This document shows positions 28,539 through 37,120 of a DNA stretch of 37,120 bases, in pieces. This DNA is from Hondaea fermentalgiana (Eukaryota > Sar > Bigyra > Thraustochytrida > Thraustochytriidae). Every line of letters begins with the position of its first letter. Positions within the stretch are counted from its first letter, which is position 1. Made by a program: the position numbers and the translations under genes. The stretch lies in the NCBI GenBank assembly GCA_014084085.1, contig NPFB01000068.1:167956-205075 (forward strand), given 5' to 3'. The notes beneath the pieces were generated by a model. That model was given only the letters and a program-made list of their open reading frames with translations. It was not told where the DNA came from and made no database searches.

Positions 28539-31500
28539 TCACCAGTATCCTTGCGAAGGATTTCCCCCGGGATGTATCTGACCCCCCATCATCATCATCA
28601 TCATCATAAGTTGTTGTTGTTGTTGCTGCTGCTGCTGCTGCTGTCGGGGGTCGAGTTGCTGCAGTTGTTCTTGGTTTCGCATTGCACCGGCATCCGAGGC
28701 ATCAAACGTATCCATGCTGGTCGTAGGAATGAATTCGGGCGCATCCACGTTCCACTTTACAGGCTCGGAAGTACCTGGTGCGGTAGGTTCCAAAGTACTG
28801 GCGGCGGTGGTGACATCATTTGGACTCGGGGTGCTCGTGTCAGATCTGGGCTTCGAGGGGGCAGTACCTGCTGTTCGCCGTCCACCACCACGGTTGGTGC
28901 CACCTGCAGCCAGGGCTTTCTTCGCTTCCGCTGACCGACGTTGCGCATCCTCAGCCAAACTCGCAGGGACCATTCGAGAAATTTGCACAATGTCGCAAGG
29001 TTCTGGGACGATGGGTTCCTCGTCGGTCAAGTGAGAAGCTTCCTTGCGCTTCTTCTTCATCTTTCTGCTTTGCCCATTTGCATCTGCTCCAAGCACGAAT
29101 CCTGTCGTGGTCGAGCCCTCCATCGTTTGACTCGTCAAAGACTTGATGTTCGAGTTCTTCGATGAAGCAGGCTTTCGCACTCTCTTGGTGACCCCATGCA
29201 AGGGAACGTTAGCCTGACACACAGTCCGACGGGCACGCGCTGAAGCTGCGCATGATTGGCACCTTACACGACGGCACGCCATGCACTCGAATCGGCCAGG
29301 CGAAAGGGAATTTTTGCAGTCGTCGCATAATGGGATAAGTCCAGCTCCCCGCTCAGCATCGACTGTGGACGTCCAAAAGCTGCGCAAGGTCTCGCGCATT
29401 CGCAACATGCTTTTGTAGTCATCGAAAGCGCCGTCCGCAGAATAAATTCCGACAGCGCTCACTTGCGTGCGCTTGTTTAAAGCCTTTCCGAGTCTTGTTT
29501 TGGTCAAGGCAAAGACAACGGGGATGCCATCTTTGCCCATCTCGATCTCGTCCTCCGTTGGAGTACAGCGATCGATCATCTCCCGCACAGTGTGGTCGAT
29601 TCCCTTGAGCTCTTCTCCGCGCCCTTGCTCAATATTGTACGCCACCACAATGCAAACACACCGACGACTGCGAATGCCACGCATCACTTCACGCAGTCCA
29701 AATACGAGTCGACGCCGCATTTGAGATTTCACCTGATCCTTGAGTCGCAAACGTTCCTGAAGCGCCATCAGACGTGAAAGCATTCTGGTTACCACTTCGT
29801 CCAATGCTGGACTGAGAGCTTGGTCCACGTAGCTCCGTGCGAGCGCTTGCGGCCGCAGCTTTGTTTGGAGACCATATCTACGATCGCGACGACTCGTCTC
29901 TGGCAAAGCGGCAGGTACAACCTGTTCAGTGCATAAATTGCTGTCCTTGCTGCTTTGAACGAGACTGAGAGGGACAAGAGGACACCCAAAGAACATCGGT
30001 GAGACGCGTTTCGCATCCCAAGAGTCCGCCGTGGCGAACTCTGCGACGAATTTTGCTGCCAAAGTACCGTCGTTACCGCCAACAGCGTCTTCTCTCTTTC
30101 CTTGGTCATCATTGTCGCCGGAGTCGTTGCCGTCGAGTCCCTTACTTTTCGAAGTATCCAAAGTATTGCCCACACGTTCCTCATCGACAAAAGCTTCCGC
30201 ATCATCGTCAGCATCAGCATCTAAAATATTATCAGCATCCACATCAGCACTCACATCAGCATCTGCATCAGTCTCGTGGAGACCTGACTGAAGCGTCTGG
30301 TCGTTGCTATGAATACCATCACGTTTGGAGGAATCCAAATCCTCCTCCTCGTGACTCAGGTGACTCTGGTCTACCTCGGTGGTCACAAAGTCGCCCTCGG
30401 CGCCCAAATCGCCTTCGCTATTCTCCGAAACGGTCTCACTATTCTCAACGTCACCAGTGTTGACCTCATCGTCACTGTCAGCTGCATCTCGAGCATCCAT
30501 AAGAACCCATTCCTCAGGGTCAGATGACACTTCCGAACCATCGTCGTCGCCCATAGCAACAGTGGCATCAGCCGTGAGCGATGAGGACGGCAACGCCGCA
30601 TGACTGGCCAAATGTACGCGAACGTAATCATACATGGCTGGGTGAACTTGCAAGGGTATTGGGGAGATTCCAGGACACAAAAGCTTCCACCGCAAAGCAC
30701 GATCGCGTAACAGCTGCTTCTTCAATGTCGACAGCTTTTTGCGCTTCTTTGTTCCAGGGGCGCGCGATTTTCCCGAGCGGACCATGCTCCGCACGGTCGA
30801 GTCCAATGCATTTGGATTTGCTCGAAGCATTTTGGATCCCGTCGAAGTGGTCTTGGCTTGGGGTTTTCGCTGGCCTGTAGTCTCATGCTCGGTAGGTCTA
30901 CCTGCCGTCTGTCTTTTCTGTTTCTTTTTGACGAGAGCAGACGTGAGGTAGCCGCCAAGACCAATCTCGGCTGAGGGGGTCGGCTTCGGCCGCGACTTCT
31001 GCGGCTTCTGGGCAACCTTGCCCGAGCCTTTCACTTGATGTGCAGCTTGTGATGGGTCCCGCGGACGAGGGGCCTCTTTCATTGTGTCTTTGGGGTACTG
31101 TATCTCGGGAATTGAGCCGTCGACAGATTGTGGCGGAAGTGATGGGTTAGGACCCCAAACGGACGGAACAGCGGTGATACTTGGTGAAGCCATTGGGACA
31201 AGTTTGTTTTGTGTGCTGTCGATTCTCGAGTGGGGATGTTGCAAAAGCCGAGCTGTTCCTGAATAAGCTCGAGTTTGTGCAGAAGCGGAGGCTGCTGCAC
31301 GTTCGCGGTCTTCTCTTCGCTGGGCGGGTTTTAGACTACCCCCGAGACCACCTCGCGCCAAATTCCGCCTCTGGGTCTGCTCTCTCTGCTGGGTTTGTGT
31401 ACGAGTTCGTTGCTTGCCATCGTCTTTGCCACGTGGTTTATGTGCAGCTCGGCCTCTGCCGCGGCCTTGGGCCTTGTGTCCTGGCACAGCAGGAGCTCGT

Positions 31501-31595
31501 GGGCCGGCGCCCTTGGGTCGCTGCGCTTGGCGCCTCGTGCCAGCGACCTCCCATCCGCCGCCATCATCGTCGTCGTCGTTGTGGCTGCTGTTCAT
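28539..31595 (-). CDS. SECISBP2: SECIS-binding protein 2 (selenocysteine incorporation factor)
   Basis: 1018 residues from the ATG at 31595 (MNSSHNDDDDDGGGWEVAG); an upstream in-frame GTG is rejected. The RNA-binding region is clear at about residues 590-735: RSYVDQALSPALDEVVTRML and QERLRLKDQVKSQMRRRLVF match the stretch before the L7Ae core of animal SBP2. The L7Ae core follows with LVFGLREVMRGI, GIDHTVREMIDRCTPTEDE, IPVVFALTKTRLGKALNKRT and VSAVGIYSADGAFDDY. SBP2 binds SECIS hairpins in selenoprotein mRNAs and recruits eEFSec. A Lys-rich TKKRKKLSTLKKQLLRDRAL near residue 290 may correspond to the incorporation domain. The middle is a long acidic Asp/Glu/Ala linker. Unusual: a Cys cluster right after the L7Ae domain (LCDDCKNSL, CMACRRVRCQSC) that could bind zinc, and a C-terminal poly-Gln then poly-Met run. 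Confidence 0.92.
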   Translation of the reverse strand: MNSSHNDDDDDGGGWEVAGTRRQAQRPKGAGPRAPAVPGHKAQGRGRGRAAHKPRGKDDGKQRTRTQTQQREQTQRRNLARGGLGGSLKPAQRREDRERAAASASAQTRAYSGTARLLQHPHSRIDSTQNKLVPMASPSITAVPSVWGPNPSLPPQSVDGSIPEIQYPKDTMKEAPRPRDPSQAAHQVKGSGKVAQKPQKSRPKPTPSAEIGLGGYLTSALVKKKQKRQTAGRPTEHETTGQRKPQAKTTSTGSKMLRANPNALDSTVRSMVRSGKSRAPGTKKRKKLSTLKKQLLRDRALRWKLLCPGISPIPLQVHPAMYDYVRVHLASHAALPSSSLTADATVAMGDDDGSEVSSDPEEWVLMDARDAADSDDEVNTGDVENSETVSENSEGDLGAEGDFVTTEVDQSHLSHEEEDLDSSKRDGIHSNDQTLQSGLHETDADADVSADVDADNILDADADDDAEAFVDEERVGNTLDTSKSKGLDGNDSGDNDDQGKREDAVGGNDGTLAAKFVAEFATADSWDAKRVSPMFFGCPLVPLSLVQSSKDSNLCTEQVVPAALPETSRRDRRYGLQTKLRPQALARSYVDQALSPALDEVVTRMLSRLMALQERLRLKDQVKSQMRRRLVFGLREVMRGIRSRRCVCIVVAYNIEQGRGEELKGIDHTVREMIDRCTPTEDEIEMGKDGIPVVFALTKTRLGKALNKRTQVSAVGIYSADGAFDDYKSMLRMRETLRSFWTSTVDAERGAGLIPLCDDCKNSLSPGRFECMACRRVRCQSCAASARARRTVCQANVPLHGVTKRVRKPASSKNSNIKSLTSQTMEGSTTTGFVLGADANGQSRKMKKKRKEASHLTDEEPIVPEPCDIVQISRMVPASLAEDAQRRSAEAKKALAAGGTNRGGGRRTAGTAPSKPRSDTSTPSPNDVTTAASTLEPTAPGTSEPVKWNVDAPEFIPTTSMDTFDASDAGAMRNQEQLQQLDPRQQQQQQQQQQQLMMMMMMMGGQIHPGGNPSQGYW

Positions 31596-32162
31596 CTTCT
31601 CGCCAGACTCGGCTCCGCTTCGGCGCCGATTGCCCTGTGAAGCCAAGCTCTGATGGCAGGGCACGACCGCGCAGGCCGAGCCTCTCCGTTCTGAGCCTGG
31701 CCTGGCCTGGCCGGCCTAGCCGCCTGCCTCGAGCCGAATTCGGGATTAATTTCTACCCAGCGCATTCATTCATGCAATGCGCGGCGAAATGGCACGAAAT
31801 GGTGGGAAAATTGTCCGAATCCGAGCGACCGCAGAATCAAATAAGACTGCCCGTCATTCGTCACGCGTTATAGGCCTACAAGCACACAGAGACAGAGCAG
31901 ATGGACAACTAGAAAAGCTGACCATAGACAACGAGAATAAGAACCCAACGCTTCTTTTTCGCGACGACAAGAGAAGACAAGCACAATCACAGTCACAATA
32001 AGTAGCCAGGGCGTTCGACTGCTTTTGCAGACGGACTCTCGACCTTTTTCGCAGACGGGCTCGCCATATGCCAGACATCGGCTGCACAACAATCCATTTC
32101 ATCAACATGTTCATCATCATCATTTTTAGTATCAAGCTGATGCGATAGGACAACACAAAGAA
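31596..32162. other. Spacer between the acidic unknown gene and SBP2
   Basis: 567 nt upstream of SBP2 and downstream of the acidic gene; both are on the minus strand. It has short GGCCTGGCC palindromic words near 31700-31720. No gene is supported. Confidence 0.5.
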
Positions 32163-33101
32163 TCAGCCAAAAATGGGCGGCTTGCCACCCGCATGAAGCC
32201 TGCGTGACCGGAATCGGGCCATCTGGGCTGCACGAAGATAGCCTTCCATGGCTCGATCCATTTCCAAAGCAGGAACCATCCCCGCCGGGCGTTCTGCTGG
32301 CTGCTCGCCAGGCAATGGAGTGAATAGACGAGCGTCCGCGCCTCGCGATCTCCGCGACGCAAGAGGAGTCCTCCGTACTGACAAAGGAGTGCGCATGGCG
32401 CTCGAGCGTCCAGACATGCCCAAAGACGACGAGCTTGTGCGTGTGAACTTGGACTCGATGCTACATGCGTCTCCGTCAACGCTCGCGAGATCGTTTGATT
32501 TGAAATAAGTAGAGGAACGAGCACGTTGGCGAGCGATCTCGGCTTCGACATCTGCGCGAAAGGTCTCGAGTGAGAACTCGAGGTCCTCAGAGCGATGTTG
32601 AAGCTGTGTAAGCATGGTCTCTTCGGCGCTGCGTGCCGCAACTTTATCCATGAGACGGGACCATGCAGCATCGTAGGCAGTCCTGGGCAGGTGAATTCCT
32701 TCGGGCAGCAATGCGACGATGCCGACGTGAGGCGGCGACTCATCATTCGCATCATCTTCGTCGGGGCGTTTATGTCTCTTGTATTCGCCCTGAAACTCTG
32801 CGCCTACATTGTGTTTGAAATCTTCGTTCTCATCATCGTGCAATTCTTCTTCTTCTTCTTCTTCTTCTCCTCCTCCCTCCTCCTCACTCTGGGACCACAA
32901 ATATTCTTGGTCATCCGATTCTTCAGCTAAAAGCTGTTCGTTCTCGCTGTTGTTGCTTCTTCTACGTTGTGTTGTTTCCTCTTCGTGCAGGAGCTGATCC
33001 TGTGCGTGCATCTTCTCCTCATTCTCGGTGCTCACGCTGCCCTTGAAAGATTGCCCATCGGCACGCTCATAAGACGACTCTTCTTCGTGAGAGTCGTTCA
33101 T
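32163..33101 (-). CDS. Acidic protein of unknown function
   Basis: 312 residues if it starts at the ATG at 33101 (MNDSHEEESSYERADGQ). The frame remains open and coding-like to about 33281 with no ATG, so an upstream exon may exist. No known domain. The N-terminal half is very acidic, with an EEGGGEEEEEEEELHDDENE run. The centre has HVGIVALLPEGIHLPRTAYD and a probable coiled coil (LQHRSEDLEFSLETFRADVE, AEIARQRAR). The C-terminal part is basic and Ser/Arg-rich with two RTPL repeats (MRTPLSVRRTPLASRRSRGA), possible proline-directed phosphorylation sites, ending QMARFRSRRLHAGGKPPIFG. It might be a nuclear or cytoskeletal regulator; I would not go further. Head-to-head with the ankyrin gene. Confidence 0.7.
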   Translation of the reverse strand: MNDSHEEESSYERADGQSFKGSVSTENEEKMHAQDQLLHEEETTQRRRSNNSENEQLLAEESDDQEYLWSQSEEEGGGEEEEEEEELHDDENEDFKHNVGAEFQGEYKRHKRPDEDDANDESPPHVGIVALLPEGIHLPRTAYDAAWSRLMDKVAARSAEETMLTQLQHRSEDLEFSLETFRADVEAEIARQRARSSTYFKSNDLASVDGDACSIESKFTRTSSSSLGMSGRSSAMRTPLSVRRTPLASRRSRGADARLFTPLPGEQPAERPAGMVPALEMDRAMEGYLRAAQMARFRSRRLHAGGKPPIFG

Positions 33102-33764
33102 GAGAGCCTTCGTCTTCTTCTTCTTCTCTCTCGTCTTTGCGTTCTCGCTCCGCGGGTCGTGCTGTCGCCCGTCCGCGGCCTCGGCCTCGAACAACTCGAC
33201 CTCGACGCCGGCTTGCTCGACCGTTTTCCCTGTCGTCTCCTCCACTGAGCAGTGGCGCCCGTGTGCTCGCGTTGGCCGCAAGTCCGGACCGTATGTACGA
33301 ATGCGCGAAAGGAGCTCTGGCCAGGAATGCCCAGGCGCACGGGCGGCGATCTGTCGCTGTCTTGCGCTCCAGAGCGAGCAGCTCCGTCGGTTTTGGGCTT
33401 GCCTCGACGCTGCTCGGTCGATCTGCCATCCTGTCTAAGCCCACTGGGACGACCCTTGTTCGTTCAGGTTGGAGAACGAAACGGAACGAGATTCCTGTCG
33501 CCAACGGCTATATCTGCTGGGTGGTGCACGTGCTTGTTTTTGGCTCTGGCGCGCACGGTCATTGCGAGCAAATGCTGCCGCGCGTCATCTTTTTCAGCGA
33601 CGCGGCAGGATAGACGGCCCCGCTGACCCTGCTGAGAGAGAGAGAGAAAACGAAAGAGGTCTGGCAGCTCGAGGCCGCGAGGTTCGAGGCCGCGAAAGCA
33701 GGGCCGTGACATCTATCCGGACTGCGCCAGACGGTCGGCCACAAGCGCGGCAATCGACGCGAGA

Positions 33765-35018
33765 ATGGCAGAAGTGCGACCAGCCTCGAGGACGATCCCC
33801 GCGCCTGCGGCCGAGGATAATAAGCACATCTCATCTTCGGGAAAAAGTGAGCCAAAGTCATTAGGATGTTTTGGTTGCTTGCCGTGGCGCAAAAGCGAAA
33901 GCATTGCACCAGGTCTTGATCCTCGAGACGTGCGGCCGACAAGCGGTGAGACCATTCCATCAAAGCAAAGATCATCCCCAAATGAAGTGACACAACAAAA
34001 CACTCAAACAACAGAAAGGGTACGAGCCGAGGACCTTGCTGGTGCTTCCATCCGTGGTACCAATCAAAGAAAGATCATGTCCATGAGCAAGTCCGGAAAG
34101 CTTGATCTGCTGCGTGAACACCTTGATTCCCATCCCGAAGATCTTAACACACGCGGCATGTGGGGTAACACAGCCCTTATTTATGCATGCGCCAATCGAC
34201 GAGAAAGTGTTGCATTGGAGCTTTTGCAACGCGGTGCGAACGTGACGCATTTCAACGAGGATGGCTGCACAGCGTTGCATCATGCGTGCATGGAGGGTCT
34301 TGAGGACTTTGTTCGCGCGCTTGCGCGAGACCTGCACGAGCGACCACCCGAGAACATGGCAAACCTTTTCAAGCCCAGTTTGATATACAACATGAAGGCG
34401 GACCGTAAGCAGCATATGCGGCCACTTACGGCTGCCTCCGTGAACGAGCACGTCGGTATTGTTGACTTGCTACTTTCAGAGCCAGCGTTTTCTGGCGCGG
34501 CAGACGTGGCTGCCTTGGAAGCCGCCTTCCGCCAGGCAATAATGTCAACTGCGCCTCGCAGCGCCTCGCTCTTGCTTTCCAAGTGTAGAGCTGAGTTGAT
34601 TCCTATGGTCAAGAGCGATGTTTCACTGCTAACGCAGGCGTGCAGAAAAGGCGCTCTCAGTATGATCAAGCTTTTGCTCGATGCGGGAAGCGAAGTGAAC
34701 GCTTGCCTTTGTGACAGAAGTTCCGAGATCAGAGCAGCCTTGGGCTGCGAGGGGCCGTTGGCCGTGGCGTGCGAAACGGGCGAGAGCGACCTCGTCCTCG
34801 ATCTTTTGGCCGCAGGAGCGGATCCGAACTATACTTGTGGAACATGTAGCCTGCCTCTGACGCACGCGTGCCGTGCCGGCGAAGTGGACTGCGTTTCCAG
34901 GCTTATCGAGGCAGGGGCTCACGCGAATATCCCTGACCCATCAACAGGTTTGTCGCCAATGCAGTTTGCGCAAAACGCTGCAATGACTGAAATGGAAGAA
35001 ATTATGCATGGAATCTGA
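33765..35018 (+). CDS. Ankyrin-repeat protein
   Basis: 417 residues from the ATG at 33765. The N-terminal 100 residues are polar, with a short Cys/Trp patch (LGCFGCLPWRK) that could be lipid-modified. Ankyrin repeats begin about residue 104: SKSGKLDLLREHLDSHPEDL, then GNTALIYACANRRESVALEL, DGCTALHHACMEGLEDFVRA. After a less regular part come MRPLTAASVNEHVGIVDLLL, LLTQACRKGALSMIKLLLDA, PLAVACETGESDLVLDLLAA and PLTHACRAGEVDCVSRLIEA. About eight or nine repeats make a protein-interaction solenoid. No other domain, so the partner is unknown. A single exon. Facing stop codons with the PP2C gene are 415 nt apart. Confidence 0.88.
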   Translation: MAEVRPASRTIPAPAAEDNKHISSSGKSEPKSLGCFGCLPWRKSESIAPGLDPRDVRPTSGETIPSKQRSSPNEVTQQNTQTTERVRAEDLAGASIRGTNQRKIMSMSKSGKLDLLREHLDSHPEDLNTRGMWGNTALIYACANRRESVALELLQRGANVTHFNEDGCTALHHACMEGLEDFVRALARDLHERPPENMANLFKPSLIYNMKADRKQHMRPLTAASVNEHVGIVDLLLSEPAFSGAADVAALEAAFRQAIMSTAPRSASLLLSKCRAELIPMVKSDVSLLTQACRKGALSMIKLLLDAGSEVNACLCDRSSEIRAALGCEGPLAVACETGESDLVLDLLAAGADPNYTCGTCSLPLTHACRAGEVDCVSRLIEAGAHANIPDPSTGLSPMQFAQNAAMTEMEEIMHGI

Positions 35019-35433
35019 AAGCATTCTGTTCTGGGCTAGCCAGCAAAAGCGAACGATGGTCTCTCGATACGTACCGAGAGCGCGCATCAAAGAGGCTGAA
35101 TACTAAACTACACGTGGAATGTGGTTGTGTGTGCAATTTTTTGTCATGTGAAACGCAGCCTATACACGATACACCTAGAAATAAATCAGGGCATTTGCGC
35201 GCTCATCCTCTTCATCTGCCAACTCGCTTTCGCTCGACATTCATACAAAGAAGAATGGGTGGATGGGTTCCCTTTGCCCCCCCCCCCTCTTCACCTAACC
35301 AACAAAACCTTACCTTACCCTTCTTTTGCCCTTTTGCCCTTTCCCCCCCGCCCTACGAGAAAAAAGGAAAAGAAATAATCATAACGAAATGTGTCACATG
35401 CCCTTGAACTCTTACAGCATACTCTCTGCCGAC
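35019..35433. other. 3' spacer between the ankyrin and PP2C genes
   Basis: 415 nt between facing stops, with a C tract near 35277-35287 and C/T-rich sequence to about 35350. No gene supported. Confidence 0.6.
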
Positions 35434-36636
35434 CTATGAATTCTTCTTGTCATTGGGGGGAGCAGGCTTTGAGGATTTCCGAGCGCCGTCCAACAGCGCC
35501 GGGGCTCTCTCGCTCGAAGCAGCTTCCTCCGGAGAGGGGTCTGATGGTGGTGATGATGCACTCGCAGCAGTAAAGGAAGAAGAGGACGACGAACGGCTCG
35601 CAACTTTTCTTTGCTCGTCCCCACGTGACCTCTCTGCAGCAGCTCGCACATCAATTACAAGCACAGTGACATTGTCCATGGAGCCCTGCTTAAAGGCCTC
35701 CTGTGTGAGAATCTCTGCGCCATCCTGTGCATCCCTGCAATTAAGGATGAGACGAGCGACCGAATCGTTGTCGATCACGTCCCAGAGACCGTCAGTGGCC
35801 AAGACAATGTACATATCGTCCGGGCCGCAAACCCACTCTTTAAATTCCGGGTCAGGGATGACATACTCCTTGAGAAGTCTGTCTCCAATCGCTCGGGATA
35901 CCGCGAGAATTCCCTCAACGCGCCAGACCCCCCAGTGGACAACAGAGCCCCCTAGTTTTGCAATGCGATCCCGCTCGTCATTGCGATCTGGCTTGTGATC
36001 CTTTGATAGAGGCAGCACCCTTCCTGAGCCCTGGACGAGCACAGCGCGAGAGTCTCCCGTATTTGCGACGACGACGCTGTCTCCATTGGCGAGCGCCGCA
36101 ATCGCAGTGGTTCCATCATCCATCTTCTTTACGTGCGCGTACTCGAGGAACTTATTATCGATTGCCTTGAACGCGTGAGTCAACGCCTGCTGCGGTTTTA
36201 CGGAAATATCCACGGGCGCCTCTGACAGCATGGCGCCAAGGTACTTGGCACAGAACTCGGCGGCAGCGTCTCCGCCATGACCGTCGAAAACGCCATAGAG
36301 CGTCAGATTGGGATTCCCGTTCAGCCGTGGCACTACCATGTGTCTGTCTTCCATGTATGGTCGCCTTCCCTTGAGCTCGACTACGCCGTATCCATGCACC
36401 GCGCCCTCTACACGTCGGGGCATGAAGAGCCCAGGCGACAAGACGTTACCGCGGTGGAGAATAATGTGCTGCAAGAAAGAGATCCATCGAAGAATCAATC
36501 GGAGCACAAGAATCACCACCGGTATCAAGACGATGATGGCGAGTGGGTGCCGCTCGTTCAGGAGCGCTGTAATAGGGCTAAACATCCATCCTGTCGGTGG
36601 GCTTGACGCTTCTCGCGCTCCGCCAGAGGATGTCAT
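35434..36636 (-). CDS. Membrane-anchored PP2C-type protein phosphatase
   Basis: 400 residues from the ATG at 36636. One N-terminal membrane segment (about residues 31-50, PLAIIVLIPVVILVLRLILR) anchors it, with the phosphatase domain (about 80-335) after it. Metal-binding and catalytic motifs are intact: RRPYMEDRHMVV, YGVFDGHGGDAAAEF, DDGTTAIAAL, VVANTGDSRAVL, DHKPDRNDERDRI, AVSRAIGD, IVLATDGLWDVIDNDSVARL and GSMDNVTVLVIDV. PP2C enzymes are Mg/Mn-dependent Ser/Thr phosphatases. The layout (N-terminal membrane helix plus PP2C) resembles animal PPM1L, an ER-membrane phosphatase of stress-kinase signalling, but orthology is not shown. The tail is Ser/Ala/Pro-rich and disordered. Confidence 0.93.
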   Translation of the reverse strand: MTSSGGAREASSPPTGWMFSPITALLNERHPLAIIVLIPVVILVLRLILRWISFLQHIILHRGNVLSPGLFMPRRVEGAVHGYGVVELKGRRPYMEDRHMVVPRLNGNPNLTLYGVFDGHGGDAAAEFCAKYLGAMLSEAPVDISVKPQQALTHAFKAIDNKFLEYAHVKKMDDGTTAIAALANGDSVVVANTGDSRAVLVQGSGRVLPLSKDHKPDRNDERDRIAKLGGSVVHWGVWRVEGILAVSRAIGDRLLKEYVIPDPEFKEWVCGPDDMYIVLATDGLWDVIDNDSVARLILNCRDAQDGAEILTQEAFKQGSMDNVTVLVIDVRAAAERSRGDEQRKVASRSSSSSSFTAASASSPPSDPSPEEAASSERAPALLDGARKSSKPAPPNDKKNS

Positions 36637-36984
36637 TGCTGTTCTGCCTCAGAAATTTGAATTTTCCGGGCGAGTCGATCAGGTCCTTTCCGATGCCCAG
36701 GGACACAAACACACACTCGCGCACGAACGAGGAAGCTCACACGTACGTGCACCCCTGTAGGTCGCCACAAGCTCGATTGCAGCAATCTGCGAGCGGCTCG
36801 CGGAAATCGCTGCCGCGCGCGCCGTTCCCAAGGAGCAAATGCAATCCGTGAGAGTCAGGAGCGTCACGCCCACTTTGCGCGTCTTAGGCCAGCTCCCACG
36901 CGCGCTTTTTCGAGCGCCCGGTCGCACAGGGCGTATCCCCGGCCTTTTCGCGCGCCCCGAGCAGCGCGCGTTCCTCCTCCGCGC

Positions 36985-37017
<33 letters not shown>

Positions 37018-37120
37018 GCTGCGGCGGGAGCGGCGGCGAGAGCGACGTCGACGCCGCCACGTGGCTCGCCTTTCCTCGCGCGCTGCCGTTTGAATTACCT
37101 CCCTCGCGCCCTGCCGGGCC
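36637..37120. other. Upstream region of PP2C with a CAG tract; no confident gene
   Basis: The frames on both strands here are basic, Arg/Ala-rich and lack domains. Ten perfect CAG units occupy 36986-37015. The window ends within this GC-rich stretch, so a neighbouring gene's 5' end cannot be excluded. Confidence 0.5.
36986..37015 (+). repeat. (CAG)10 trinucleotide repeat
   Basis: Ten uninterrupted CAG units in the region upstream of PP2C. A plus-strand frame would read it as poly-Gln, but no supported gene contains it. Confidence 0.95.

Overview
The window is nuclear DNA from a single-celled eukaryote. Evidence: GT-AG introns, 60S and 40S ribosomal protein genes split by introns, an ATG1-type autophagy kinase, a ciliary transition-zone protein (TMEM231), an SBP2-type selenocysteine factor, and eukaryotic SH3/WH2, F-box, PP2C and ankyrin proteins. 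The compact genes, introns often close to 100 nt, GC-rich coding and tetranucleotide-rich spacers would fit a heterotrophic stramenopile such as a thraustochytrid. That placement is inference; no marker here settles it. TMEM231 means the lineage builds, or recently built, a cilium. SBP2 means it very likely recodes UGA as selenocysteine.

Layout. 1-750: 3' part of an unrecognised spliced gene (-). 1040-3560: no gene, several degenerate repeats. 3.9-4.6 kb: a probable single-pass membrane protein (+). 4.9-6.3 kb: an unrecognised gene (-) with an in-frame TAA. 6.3-7.8 kb: nothing confident. From 7.8 kb the genes are dense: F-box protein (-), SH3/WH2 actin regulator (+), Nudix hydrolase (-), GST-like protein (+), then 2.5 kb of low-complexity DNA with an assembly gap, ATG1-like kinase (+), a giant secreted Cys-repeat/J-domain protein (-), TMEM231 (+), eS10 (-), uL14 (+), SBP2 (-), an acidic unknown (-), ankyrin protein (+), and membrane-anchored PP2C (-).

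Organisation. Most neighbours alternate between tail-to-tail pairs (84-415 nt between stop codons) and head-to-head pairs sharing a promoter. The most striking shared promoter lies between eS10 and uL14: it carries 21-bp-period repeat arrays in opposite orientations flanking an inverted pair of telomere-like motifs. The other stand-out is the gene at 19.5-23.7 kb: a signal peptide, about 30 two-cysteine repeats and a C-terminal J domain with an intact HPD, which suggests a lumenal or secreted Hsp70 co-chaperone of unusual architecture. The genes do not form one pathway; they are a mix of housekeeping functions.
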